DNA from: DATGFB01 sp032160545
GTDB lineage: Bacteria; Actinomycetota; Actinomycetes; Mycobacteriales; Jatrophihabitantaceae
DNA length: 64,000 nucleotides
Assembly: GCA_032160545.1 (NCBI GenBank)
Contig: JAVHVN010000159.1
Coordinates: 1 to 64,000 of the forward strand
Direction of reading: 5' to 3'
The notes beneath the pieces were generated by a model. The model did not search any database. It was not told the origin of the DNA and saw nothing but the letters and a program-made list of their open reading frames with translations. Positions 1 to 8,213 of the stretch are shown piece by piece (the first letter of the stretch is position 1; each line of letters starts with the position of its first letter). The position numbers and the translations under genes were made by a program.

Positions 1-425
1 TCGCGCACGGCCGCGCGCACCGCATCGAGATCACCCAACGGCACCGGTGTGTACTCCAGCCCCCAGTTGGCCAGCACCTGCGCGACCAGCCGGAAGGTGC
101 CGCCGTACGCGTCGCCCGGCAGGATCACGTGGTCGCCCGGGCGGCACACCGCGCGGAACAGGGCGTCCTCGGCCGCCAGCCCGCTGGCGAACGCGAGGCC
201 GCGCGCGCCGCCCTCGAGTGCCGCAAGCAACTCCTCGAGAGCCGCGCGGGTCGGGTTGGCGCTGCGGCTGTACTCGTAGCCGCCGCGCAGGCCCCCGACG
301 CCGTCCTGCTTGTACGTCGACGTCTGGTAGATCGGCGTCGTCACCGCGCCGGTCAGCGGGTCGGGGTCCTGGCCGGCGTGGATGGCGAGCGTGTCGAACC
401 CGTGCCGCGCGGCTGCCTCACTCAT
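1..425 (-). CDS. metB: Cystathionine gamma-synthase, N-terminal part (cut by window edge)
   Basis: The first 141 residues of a PLP-dependent Cys/Met-metabolism enzyme are present; the rest lies beyond base 1. The stretch reads like the family N-terminus, with a 'DTLAIHAGQ' opening and the 'YSRSANPTR' motif that contributes to the cofactor and substrate site. The PLP lysine should lie around residue 200 and is not in the window. Such enzymes condense an O-acylated homoserine with cysteine, or act as cystathionine gamma-lyase; the two cannot be separated from this fragment. It follows cbs by 20 bases on the same strand, so the two probably form a transsulfuration operon. The start is the ATG read from base 425; no strong ribosome site is visible. 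Confidence 0.9.
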   Translation of the reverse strand, partial: MSEAAARHGFDTLAIHAGQDPDPLTGAVTTPIYQTSTYKQDGVGGLRGGYEYSRSANPTRAALEELLAALEGGARGLAFASGLAAEDALFRAVCRPGDHVILPGDAYGGTFRLVAQVLANWGLEYTPVPLGDLDAVRAAVR

Positions 426-445
426 GCGAGCCACGCTACCGAGAC

Positions 446-1810
446 TCAGCCGGAGGCGAGAAAGCCGAGCAGGTCCTGCCGAGTGATGACCCCCGCGGGC
501 TTGCCGTCGACATGCACCAGCAGCGCGCCGGCGTCGCTGAGCGACGCGATCGCCGCCGACGCCGGCTCGCCCGAGCCGATGATCGGCAGCGGCGCGGACA
601 TGTGCCGTTCGAGACCGTCCGACAGCGCCGCGGTGCCGCTGAACAGCTTGTCGAGCAGCGCCTTCTCCGACACCGAACCGACCACCTCGCCGGCCGTCAC
701 CGGCGGTTCGGCGCGCACGACCGGCAGCTGCGAGACGCCGTACTCGCGCAGGATGTCGATCGCGTCGCGAACCGTCTCGTTCGGATGGGCGTGCACGAGG
801 GCCGGCACCTCCCCGGACTTGCCGCGCAGCACGTCGAGGACACTGACCTCGGTCGATTCGGCGAGAAACCCGTAGTCGGCCATCCACCGGTCGGAGAAGA
901 TCTTCGACAGGTAACCGCGCCCCCCGTCGGGCAGCAGCACGACCACGACGGCGTCCGGCCCGAGACCCTCGGCGACGCGCACTGCCGCTTCAGCGGCCAT
1001 GCCGCACGAGCCCCCGACCAGCAGGCCCTCCTCCCGCGCCAGGCGCCGCGTCATCGCGAACGAGTCGCCGTCGGACACCGCGATGATCTCGTCGCAGATG
1101 GTGCGGTCGAACGCGTCCGGCCAGAAGTCCTCGCCCACTCCCTCGACCAGGTAGGGACGTCCGGTGCCGCCCGAGTACACCGATCCCTCGGGGTCGGCGC
1201 CGATGACGCGAACCGCGCCGTTGGACACCTCGTTCAGGTAGCGGCCGGTGCCGCTGACCGTCCCGCCGGTCCCGACGCCGGCGACGAAGTGCGTGACCCG
1301 CCCGTCGGTCTGCTCCCAGATCTCCGGGCCGGTCGTCTCGTAGTGCGACAGCGGGTTGTTCGGGTTGGAGTACTGATCCGGCTTCCAGCCACCCGGCGTC
1401 TCGCGCGCCAGCCGGTTGGACACCGAGTAGTACGACCGCGGGTCCTCGGGCGCGACCGCCGTCGGGCAGACCACCACTTCGGCGCCGTACGCTCGCAACG
1501 TGTTGATCTTGTCGCCGCTGACCTTGTCCGGGCAGACGAAGATGCAGCGGTACCCGCGCTGCTGAGCCACGAGTGCCAGGCCTACGCCGGTGTTGCCGGA
1601 GGTGGGCTCGACGATCGTGCCTCCGGGCTTCAGCTCACCCGACTCCTCGGCGGCGCGCACCATCCGCACAGCGATCCGGTCCTTGACCGAGCCGCCCGGG
1701 TTGAAGTACTCGATCTTGGCCAGGACGGTGGCAGGCCCGCGCGTCACCCGATTCAGCCGGACGAGCGGCGTGTTGCCGATGAGGTCGACGACGGTGTCCG
1801 AATAGCGCAT
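446..1810 (-). CDS. cbs: Cystathionine beta-synthase
   Basis: The 454-residue protein is a PLP-dependent beta-synthase joining serine and homocysteine into cystathionine. The PLP lysine is K43 in 'GGSVKDR', and the phosphate-binding loop 'SGNTG' is at residues 71-75. The last ~130 residues carry a pair of CBS domains ('VRDAIDILREYGVSQLPVV' region), as in mycobacterial Cbs. There is no N-terminal haem-binding extension, which fits the bacterial form. The reading frame is open for 72 codons further upstream, but homology begins at the ATG used here ('MRYSDTVVDLIGNTPLVRL'). It is divergent from the SGNH hydrolase, with 40 bases between the start codons, and it is followed by metB. Confidence 0.95.
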   Translation of the reverse strand: MRYSDTVVDLIGNTPLVRLNRVTRGPATVLAKIEYFNPGGSVKDRIAVRMVRAAEESGELKPGGTIVEPTSGNTGVGLALVAQQRGYRCIFVCPDKVSGDKINTLRAYGAEVVVCPTAVAPEDPRSYYSVSNRLARETPGGWKPDQYSNPNNPLSHYETTGPEIWEQTDGRVTHFVAGVGTGGTVSGTGRYLNEVSNGAVRVIGADPEGSVYSGGTGRPYLVEGVGEDFWPDAFDRTICDEIIAVSDGDSFAMTRRLAREEGLLVGGSCGMAAEAAVRVAEGLGPDAVVVVLLPDGGRGYLSKIFSDRWMADYGFLAESTEVSVLDVLRGKSGEVPALVHAHPNETVRDAIDILREYGVSQLPVVRAEPPVTAGEVVGSVSEKALLDKLFSGTAALSDGLERHMSAPLPIIGSGEPASAAIASLSDAGALLVHVDGKPAGVITRQDLLGFLASG

Positions 1811-1850
1811 GCCCGGCACGTTAGCCTCGCAACCGTCACGAAGGGGGAGC

Positions 1851-2885
1851 ATGGCCGAGGGGAACAGGCGACTCGCGGTGCGCGTCGCCGCATACGGCGG
1901 GGGCGGGCTGGGCGCGCTTGCCGCGCTCGGCGCGGCCGCGTTCGGGCTGGTGATCGGCGAGACCAAGCTCGCGCGCCGGCGGATCCCGGTCGCCGAGGCC
2001 GCTCCCCCCGTCTCGCACGACACCACCTGGGCCGCGGCGGGCGTCAGCCGGGGCCGCCCACCGATCCGGCTCGGAATGCTGGGCGACTCGAGTGCGGCCG
2101 GCTACGGCGTCTACCGCGAGCGCGACACCCTGGCCGCGCAGCTCGCCATCGGCATCTCGACGATCGCGCGCCGGCCGGTGCACATCACCAACGTCGCCGT
2201 CGTCGGCGCGCAGTCCGAGCACCTGGCCGCGCAGATCGACGAGCTCGGCGCAGTCCACCCCGACGTCGCCGTGATCATGGTCGGCGCCAACGACGTCACG
2301 CACCGCGTCTCGACGGCTGCGGCCGTTCCGCACCTCGCGGACGCGGTCGCCCGGCTGCGGGCCCGCGGCGCCGAGGTCGTCGTCGGAACCTGCCCCGATC
2401 TCGGCACGATCCGGCCGCTCGCGCAGCCGCTGCGCCGCCTCGCGCGCTACCTCTCGTGGCGCATGGCCAAGGAGCAGACGATCGCCGTCGTCGCGGCCGG
2501 CGGACGCACGGTGTCGCTCGGCGACCTGCTCGGGCCGCTGTTCGCGACGCAGCGCGAGTTCTTCAGCGACGACCAGTTCCATCCGTCCGCCACGGGGTAC
2601 GCCGCCGCTGCCGAGGCGCTTCTACCGTCCGTCCTGGACGCTCTCGGCGTGGGCACCCGGGCGCGGTCGGCGAGTGCGTTCACGACGCGCCGTCCGAAGC
2701 CGGTCGCGAAGGCGGCCGCCCAGGCCGCGGCCCGTCCCGGCAGCGAGGTGGTGGCCAGCGACCGCGCCGGCGCCACCGGCCGCCGCCACGGCGTGTGGGC
2801 ACAGCTGCGCCGCCGCCGAACCGCCGCACCGGTCACTGACTCGCCCGAGACGGCCCGCCCGGTGACCGAGGCGGCAGTCGAGTGA
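1851..2885 (+). CDS. SGNH/GDSL-family hydrolase, membrane-anchored or secreted
   Basis: A 344-residue hydrolase. A hydrophobic stretch at residues 14-36 looks like an uncleaved signal anchor. The SGNH blocks are visible: 'GDSS' with the nucleophile S80, 'GAND' at 145-148, and the catalytic pair D241/H244 in 'DQFHPSATGY'. These enzymes are esterases or lipases acting on acyl or carbohydrate esters; the substrate cannot be inferred. The last ~80 residues are basic and low in complexity. The ATG at 1851 has a good 'AAGGGGGAG' ribosome site; a more upstream start would run into the cbs start. A similar exported GDSL protein sits near cbs and fadA3 in M. tuberculosis (from memory). Confidence 0.85.
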   Translation: MAEGNRRLAVRVAAYGGGGLGALAALGAAAFGLVIGETKLARRRIPVAEAAPPVSHDTTWAAAGVSRGRPPIRLGMLGDSSAAGYGVYRERDTLAAQLAIGISTIARRPVHITNVAVVGAQSEHLAAQIDELGAVHPDVAVIMVGANDVTHRVSTAAAVPHLADAVARLRARGAEVVVGTCPDLGTIRPLAQPLRRLARYLSWRMAKEQTIAVVAAGGRTVSLGDLLGPLFATQREFFSDDQFHPSATGYAAAAEALLPSVLDALGVGTRARSASAFTTRRPKPVAKAAAQAAARPGSEVVASDRAGATGRRHGVWAQLRRRRTAAPVTDSPETARPVTEAAVE

Positions 2886-3041
2886 CGGATCCGTCCCGCC
2901 GGTCCCGGGTGCCCGAAAGCTGACGCGGACGGTGGGAGCGCCGGTGATCGGGGCCACCGTCGCCTGACACGCGGCCGGGAGAGTGGCAGCATCGGGTGGC
3001 TGGGCGTTGCCCGGCCCGTTCATCGCCGACGAGGAGTCTCC

Positions 3042-4262
3042 ATGCCCGAAGCCGTCATCGTCTCCACTGCTCGCTCGCCGATCGGACGCGCGGTGAAGGG
3101 CTCCCTCGCGACCATCCGCCCGGACGAGCTGGCCACCCAGATGGTGCGCGCCGCGCTCGACAAGGTGCCGTCGCTGGACCCGCACGAGATCGACGACCTG
3201 ATGATGGGGTGCGGTCAGCCCGGCGGTGAGTCGGGCTTCAACATCGCGCGCGTCGTCGCCGTGCAGCTCGGCTTCGACTTCCTGTCCGGTACTACGGTCA
3301 ACCGGTACTGCTCGTCGTCACTGCAGACGTCCCGCATGGCCCTGCACGCCATCAAGGCAGGCGAGGGCGACGTCTTCATCTCGGCCGGCGTCGAGACGGT
3401 GTCCCGGTTCGCGAAGGGCAACTCCGACGGCTGGCCGGACACCCACAACCCGGCGTACGCCGAGGCCGAGCAGCGCACCGCGAAGGTCGCCGAGAGCGGC
3501 TCGGCCGAATGGCACGACCCGCGATCGGACGGCCTGCTGCCCGACGTCTACATCGCCATGGGCCAGACGGCCGAGAACGTCGCGCTGCTCAAGGGCGTCA
3601 CGCGCGAGGACATGGACCACTTCGGGGTCCGGTCGCAGAATCTCGCCGAGGAGGCCATCAACAACGGGTTCTGGGCCCGCGACATCACGCCGGTGACGCT
3701 GCCCGACGGCACGGTCGTGTCCAAGGACGACGGCCCCCGCGCGGGCGTCACCTACGAGGCGGTCTCCACCCTCAAGCCGGTGTTCCGCCCCGACGGCCGG
3801 GTGACGGCGGGCAACTGCTGCCCGCTGAACGACGGCGCCGCCGCGCTCGTCATCATGAGCGACGCCAAGGCCGCGCAGCTGGGCCTGACCCCGCTCGCGC
3901 GGATCGTTTCGACCGGTGTGTCGGGCGTGTCGCCCGAGATCATGGGCCTCGGCCCGGTCGAGGCGTCGCGCCGGGCGCTGCAAAACGCGAACCTGAGCAT
4001 CGGCGACATCGACCTGGTCGAGATCAACGAGGCCTTCGCGGCGCAGGTGCTGCCCTCGCAGCGCGACCTCGGCATCGACATGGACCGGCTCAACGTGAAC
4101 GGCGGCGCCATCGCCATCGGCCACCCGTTCGGCATGACCGGGGCGCGTATCACCACGACCCTGATCAACTCGCTGCAGACCCACGACAAGCAATTCGGCC
4201 TGGAGACGATGTGCGTGGGTGGTGGCCAGGGCATGGCCATGGTGATCGAGCGGCTGTCCTGA
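3042..4262 (+). CDS. Acetyl-CoA C-acyltransferase (thiolase, FadA-type)
   Basis: A 406-residue thiolase. The acyl-accepting cysteine is C90 ('NRYCSSSLQT'), the general base is H361 in 'AIGHPFGMTG', and the second active cysteine is C391 in 'CVGGGQGMAM'. This is the full set for reversible thiolysis of 3-ketoacyl-CoA. Length and motifs fit degradative fatty-acid thiolases (mycobacterial FadA3-like) better than PhaA-type biosynthetic ones, although the motifs alone do not settle this. The start has a 'GAGGAG' ribosome site 6 bases upstream. It stands alone on the plus strand and ends in the terminator region shared with the Bax-inhibitor-1 gene. Confidence 0.93.
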   Translation: MPEAVIVSTARSPIGRAVKGSLATIRPDELATQMVRAALDKVPSLDPHEIDDLMMGCGQPGGESGFNIARVVAVQLGFDFLSGTTVNRYCSSSLQTSRMALHAIKAGEGDVFISAGVETVSRFAKGNSDGWPDTHNPAYAEAEQRTAKVAESGSAEWHDPRSDGLLPDVYIAMGQTAENVALLKGVTREDMDHFGVRSQNLAEEAINNGFWARDITPVTLPDGTVVSKDDGPRAGVTYEAVSTLKPVFRPDGRVTAGNCCPLNDGAAALVIMSDAKAAQLGLTPLARIVSTGVSGVSPEIMGLGPVEASRRALQNANLSIGDIDLVEINEAFAAQVLPSQRDLGIDMDRLNVNGGAIAIGHPFGMTGARITTTLINSLQTHDKQFGLETMCVGGGQGMAMVIERLS

Positions 4263-4562
4263 GGCGTCAGCTACCCGTCCCGAAGCCCTCCCCGGGGCCG
4301 TTCGTGATGTTCCCGTAAAGGCGCAGCGACACCGAGGAGCCCGCGTCGGGCGAGTCCTGTCGGGGAATCTCAGCCGCGTCGTGCACACTTGTCGTGTACT
4401 GCCCAGCGTCACTCCCGGTATCGGGAATCTGGTGCGTAACCCAGCCGGACGATGGTCGTTGAGACAGTCAGATCCGACCGGGCATTCCGTGGGGGGACGC
4501 CGGGGGACCGAGCAGGTACGACCGGACGTCCGTGGGGGAATGGCCGGTACGGCCCGCTCGCA
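4263..4562. other. Intergenic stretch without a recognised feature
   Basis: About 300 bases follow the thiolase stop before the hairpin at 4563-4613. Short open frames exist, but none resembles a known protein or has a convincing ribosome site. The only structured element seen is the hairpin that follows. Confidence 0.5.
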
Positions 4563-4613
4563 CCGAGGGCGGACCAGAACCTCCTGTGGGGGAGGGTTCC
4601 GGTCCGCCCTCGG
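4563..4613. terminator. Long hairpin between convergent genes, probable bidirectional terminator
   Basis: Nineteen-base arms (4563-4581 and 4595-4613) pair with one mismatch around a 13-base loop. The hairpin lies 27 bases after the stop of the minus-strand Bax-inhibitor-1 gene and downstream of the plus-strand thiolase. There is no U-tract on either strand, as is common for actinobacterial intrinsic terminators. Its role is inferred from position and stem strength. Confidence 0.75.
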
Positions 4614-4639
4614 ACACGTTTCAGGCGGTGGAGGCCGCG

Positions 4640-5452
4640 TCACTCACGCAGGTAGGACAGCAGCCGCAGGATCTCGAGGTAGAGCCAGACGAGCGTGACG
4701 ACCAGGCCGAAGGACGCGTACCAGGCCAGCTTCTCGTCGGCTCCGGAGCGGATGCCTCGCTCGATCATGTCGAAGTCCAGGACCAGGTTCATCGACGCGA
4801 TCACGATGCAGACGATGCTGAACAGGATGGCGATCGCACCGCCGTTGCGCAGGCCCAGACCGCCGGGGTGGAACAGGTACGCGATCGCGTTCACCAGCAT
4901 GAGCCCGACCGCACCGATGGTCGCGCCCACCACGATGCGGGTGAACTTCGGGGTCACCCGGATGGCGCCGATCTTGTAGACGAACAGCATGCCGCCGGCC
5001 ACCATCACCGTGCCGGTGACCGCTTGGACGACGATGCCCGAGTACGCACCGTTGAAGATCTTGCTGATCGCGCCCAGCGCCAGTCCCTCGAAGCCGGCGT
5101 ACAGCAGGCACAGCACGGCGTTGGCCTTCATGGTGAACGCCATGTAGAGGCCGAGGCCGAGGCCACCCAACACGCCGACGAGGATCAGCCCGCCCGCCGA
5201 GCTGCTGTCGACCATGGACCAGGAGATCGCGCCCGCGGCCAGCAGGACGAGCAGCATGGCGCCGGTGCGCTGGACGACGTCGTCGAGGGTCATGTACCGC
5301 GTCGCCGGGCGGGTGTCCGGGCCTCGAGTGCCGCCCCGGCCGAACAGCGCGTTCAAATCGTTCGACGGAGCCGGCGGCAACTGGGTCGCCGGGCGGTTGG
5401 CTCCCGCGGCGCCGGTGGCGCCGTCGAACTTGGTGAGGACGGGGTTGGGCAT
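4640..5452 (-). CDS. Bax inhibitor-1/YccA family integral membrane protein
   Basis: The 270-residue product has a polar N-terminal ~75 residues followed by about seven hydrophobic helices, the layout of the Bax inhibitor-1/YccA (UPF0005) family. Bacterial relatives such as BsYetJ behave as pH-sensitive calcium leak channels; whether this one does is unknown. The first helix follows 'YMTLDDVVQRTGAMLLVLL', and the short C-terminal tail ends in 'LSYLRE'. The start is well fixed: the ATG at 5452 has a perfect AGGAGG 8 bases upstream, although the frame is open 26 codons further. It is monocistronic and divergent from the acyl-CoA dehydrogenase operon. Confidence 0.9.
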   Translation of the reverse strand: MPNPVLTKFDGATGAAGANRPATQLPPAPSNDLNALFGRGGTRGPDTRPATRYMTLDDVVQRTGAMLLVLLAAGAISWSMVDSSSAGGLILVGVLGGLGLGLYMAFTMKANAVLCLLYAGFEGLALGAISKIFNGAYSGIVVQAVTGTVMVAGGMLFVYKIGAIRVTPKFTRIVVGATIGAVGLMLVNAIAYLFHPGGLGLRNGGAIAILFSIVCIVIASMNLVLDFDMIERGIRSGADEKLAWYASFGLVVTLVWLYLEILRLLSYLRE

Positions 5453-5587
5453 GGTGCCGAGCCTCCTGTGTGCCAAAGCGGTGGCAGAGCCGGTCGAGCT
5501 GTCATCAGGGAAACGTGCGCGCCCGGCCACGAGTTCCTGCCGTGGCCGTCATGACGCCGGCTTGCCCGTGAGCTACCGGCGGGTAAC

Positions 5588-5616
5588 TTGTACCAGAGAC
5601 AGCGTGTCTCAATACA
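5588..5616 (+). promoter_or_regulatory. Possible promoter with a palindromic operator before the acyl-CoA dehydrogenase pair
   Basis: A TTGTAC element (5588-5593) is followed 17-18 bases later by an A/T-rich 'AATACAT' stretch, a plausible but imperfect -35/-10 pair. In the spacer is the palindrome GAGACA-GCG-TGTCTC (5596-5610). A two-fold symmetric site between -35 and -10 is where TetR-type repressors of fatty-acid genes often bind. The first ATG of the operon is 27 bases beyond the palindrome. Confidence 0.4.
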
Positions 5617-5637
5617 TCTTCTTCAGGGAGGCTATCC

Positions 5638-6966
5638 ATGTCAGGGCGCACATCGCGCGGTCGCGACGCCATGGGCCTCGGGCTCGCCGCGCTGAACCGG
5701 CTCGCGGCGGCGCCGGCTCTCGACAGACTGCGCCTGCGCAAGCCCGTCGAGCGCGCGGTCTACGAGGCCAGCCGCACCGGATTCCGGACTGCGGGCGCGG
5801 CGACGAGGGCCTTCTCGTCCGTCTCGAAGCTGACCGCCCCGAAGCGGCCGGCGTCCGGGGGTGAGCGGACCCTTTTCGACCTCACCCCATCGGACGAACA
5901 GAAGATGATCGTCGAGGCGACCCGCGAGTTCGCCGCCGAGCAACTTCGGCCGGTCGCGGCCGAGGCGGATTCCCTGTGCGTGGCGCCCGAGGCGCTGCTC
6001 AAGCGTTCGGTCACCGAGCTCGGAGTGACGATGGTCGGCGTGCCCGAGGCGCTCGGCGGCCTGGGTTCGGAGCGGTCGGCCACCACCGGCGTCCTCGTCG
6101 CGGAGGCGCTGGCACACGGCGACATGGGCCTGGCGCTCGCGTGCCTGGCGCCGGCAGCGGTGAGCAACGCGCTGGCGCTCTGGGGAGACGCCGATCAGCA
6201 ATCGACCTACCTGCCCGCGTTCGTCGGCGACGACGTGCCCGCGGCTGCCCTCACCGTCCTCGAGCCGCGCCCGCTGTTCGACCCGTTCGCCCTCGAGACC
6301 ACGGCTCGCCGTGTCTCCGGTGGGTTCGTCCTCGACGGAGTGAAGTCCCTCGTCCCGCGCGCCGACACGGCGGAGCTGTTCATCGTCGGCGCGATGCTGG
6401 ACGGGTCCCCCGCCCTGTTCCTGGTCGAGTCGAGTTCGGCGGGCATCACCATCGCGTCGGAGCCGGCTATGGGGCTGCGGGCCGCATCGATGGGGCAGCT
6501 CAGCCTGCGCGACGTCTCGGTCCCCGCCTCGGCCCTGATCGGCGATGGCCAGCGCGAGACCTACGCCCAGTGCATCCGGCTGGGCCGGATCGGCTGGGCG
6601 GCTCTGGCGCTCGGTACCGGCCGAGCCGTACTCGACTACGTCATCCCCTACGTGAACGAGCGGGTCGCGTTCGGCGAGCCGATCAGCCACCGCCAGTCGG
6701 TCGCGTTCATGGTCGCGAACATCGGTATCGAGCTCGAGGGTGCCCGGCTGGCCACGCTGCGGGCGGCCAGCCGCGTCGAGCAGGGACTGCCCTACGCCCG
6801 TGAGACCGCGCTCGCGCGCCGGCTGACGAGCGAGTACGGGATGCAGATCGGCAGCAACGGGGTGCAGCTACTGGGCGGCCACGGCTACGTGAAGGAGCAC
6901 CCGGTGGAGCGCTGGTACCGCGACCTGCGCGCGGTGGGCGTCATGGAAGGCGTGGTGCTGGTCTGA
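5638..6966 (+). CDS. Acyl-CoA dehydrogenase family protein (FadE24-like)
   Basis: A 442-residue flavoprotein of the acyl-CoA dehydrogenase family with a basic N-terminal extension of about 75 residues before the first helical domain ('DLTPSDEQKMIVEATREFA'). The middle beta-domain and C-terminal helical domain are present ('QLLGGHGYVKEHPVERWYRD'). The protein stops only five residues after the glutamate of 'VMEGVVLV' (E437), which aligns with the catalytic base of classical members, so the usual C-terminal ~25 residues are missing. Its stop overlaps the start of the next acyl-CoA dehydrogenase (ATGA), so they are translationally coupled. The order matches mycobacterial fadE24-fadE23, whose products are thought to form an alpha2beta2 heterotetramer. 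Ribosome site GGGAGG precedes the ATG. Confidence 0.88.
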   Translation: MSGRTSRGRDAMGLGLAALNRLAAAPALDRLRLRKPVERAVYEASRTGFRTAGAATRAFSSVSKLTAPKRPASGGERTLFDLTPSDEQKMIVEATREFAAEQLRPVAAEADSLCVAPEALLKRSVTELGVTMVGVPEALGGLGSERSATTGVLVAEALAHGDMGLALACLAPAAVSNALALWGDADQQSTYLPAFVGDDVPAAALTVLEPRPLFDPFALETTARRVSGGFVLDGVKSLVPRADTAELFIVGAMLDGSPALFLVESSSAGITIASEPAMGLRAASMGQLSLRDVSVPASALIGDGQRETYAQCIRLGRIGWAALALGTGRAVLDYVIPYVNERVAFGEPISHRQSVAFMVANIGIELEGARLATLRAASRVEQGLPYARETALARRLTSEYGMQIGSNGVQLLGGHGYVKEHPVERWYRDLRAVGVMEGVVLV

Positions 6967-8213
6967 TGGCCATCAATCTGGAAGTGCCGAAGAAGTTCGG
7001 GATGCTGATCAACCAGGCGCATCAGGTGTCACTGGAGGTCTTCCGGCCCATCTCGCGCAAGTACGACCAGGCCGAGCACGAGTACCCGAAAGAACTCGAC
7101 ATGCTCGCCGCCCTCATCGACGGCATGAACGCGTCGGGCGAGACGAGCACGGGTGCGCGCGGCGTGCGGCGTGACGCCGCCGGCGCGGACGGCGGCCCCA
7201 GCGGCCCCGGCGGCCCCGGCGGCAGCAAGGGCAACCGCAACGGCACCAACATGTCGAGCATCCTGTCGATCATGGAGGCGTGCTGGGGCGATGTCGCCAT
7301 GGTGCTGTCGATGCCGCGCCAGGGCCTCGGCAACGCGGCGATAGCCTCGGTCGCCAACGACGAGCAGCTGGCCCGCTTCGACAAGCTGTGGGCCTCGATG
7401 GCGATCACGGAACCGAGCTTCGGCTCCGACTCGGCCGCGGTGCGGACCAGCGCGGTACTCGACGGCGACCACTACGTCCTGAACGGCGAGAAGATCTTCG
7501 TCACCGCCGGCGACCGCAGCGATGCGGTTGTGGTCTGGGCCTCGCTGGACAAGAGCAAGGGACGAGCCGCGATCAAGTCCTTCGTGGTCGAGAAGGGCAC
7601 GCCCGGGATGGTCGTCGAGCGGTTGGAGAACAAGCTAGGAATCCGCGCCTCGGACACCGCGACGATCCGTTTCACCGACTGCCGGGTGCCCCAGGAGAAC
7701 CTGCTGGGTTCGCCTGAGATCGACCTCGACCAGGGCTTCGCCGGCGTCATGCAGACCTTCGACAACACGCGGCCGCTCGTGGCCGCGATGGCGCTCGGGT
7801 GCGCTCGGGCCGCGACCGACGAGATCCGCACGATACTCGCCGAGGCCGGCGTGACGGTCGACTACGACCGGCCCGCCCACACCCAGCACGCCGCCGCGGC
7901 CGCGCTGCTGCAGATGGAGGCCGAATGGGAGGCCGCCTACCTGCTGACGCTCGAGGCGACCTGGATGGCCGACAACAGCAGGCCGAACTCACTTCAGGCC
8001 TCGATGGCGAAGGCGAAGGCCGGCCGCGTCGGCGTCGATATCACGCTGCGCTGCGTCGAACTCGCCGGCAGTGTCGGGTACGGCGAAGGATCGCTGCTCG
8101 AGAAGTGGGCGCGGGATTCGAAGATCCTCGACATCTTCGAGGGCACCCAGCAGATCCAGCAGCTCATCATCGCGCGGCGCCTGCTCGACAAGTCGTCCGC
8201 CGAACTCAAGTAG
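6966..8213 (+). CDS. Acyl-CoA dehydrogenase (FadE23-like)
   Basis: The 415-residue protein oxidises an acyl-CoA to the 2-enoyl-CoA with FAD. It closely follows mycobacterial FadE23 as I remember it: 'MAINLE' start, 'ITEPSFGSDSAAV' flavin-contact region, 'LNGEKIFVTAG', and a catalytic glutamate E392 in 'DIFEGTQQIQ'. Unlike its partner it keeps the full C-terminal helix. Residues 61-93 form a Gly/Pro/Asp-rich low-complexity insertion. It overlaps the previous gene by one base (ATGA), consistent with a heteromeric enzyme. The last 8 bases overlap the end of the convergent wall-protein gene. Substrate unknown. Confidence 0.92.
   Translation: MAINLEVPKKFGMLINQAHQVSLEVFRPISRKYDQAEHEYPKELDMLAALIDGMNASGETSTGARGVRRDAAGADGGPSGPGGPGGSKGNRNGTNMSSILSIMEACWGDVAMVLSMPRQGLGNAAIASVANDEQLARFDKLWASMAITEPSFGSDSAAVRTSAVLDGDHYVLNGEKIFVTAGDRSDAVVVWASLDKSKGRAAIKSFVVEKGTPGMVVERLENKLGIRASDTATIRFTDCRVPQENLLGSPEIDLDQGFAGVMQTFDNTRPLVAAMALGCARAATDEIRTILAEAGVTVDYDRPAHTQHAAAAALLQMEAEWEAAYLLTLEATWMADNSRPNSLQASMAKAKAGRVGVDITLRCVELAGSVGYGEGSLLEKWARDSKILDIFEGTQQIQQLIIARRLLDKSSAELK

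Noticed and set aside
4381..5554. Plus-strand frames running from the thiolase/Bax-inhibitor gap into the Bax-inhibitor-1 gene
   Set aside because: No homology, compositionally biased toward Arg/Gln/Asp, overlapping a strong terminator hairpin and antisense to a well-supported gene.
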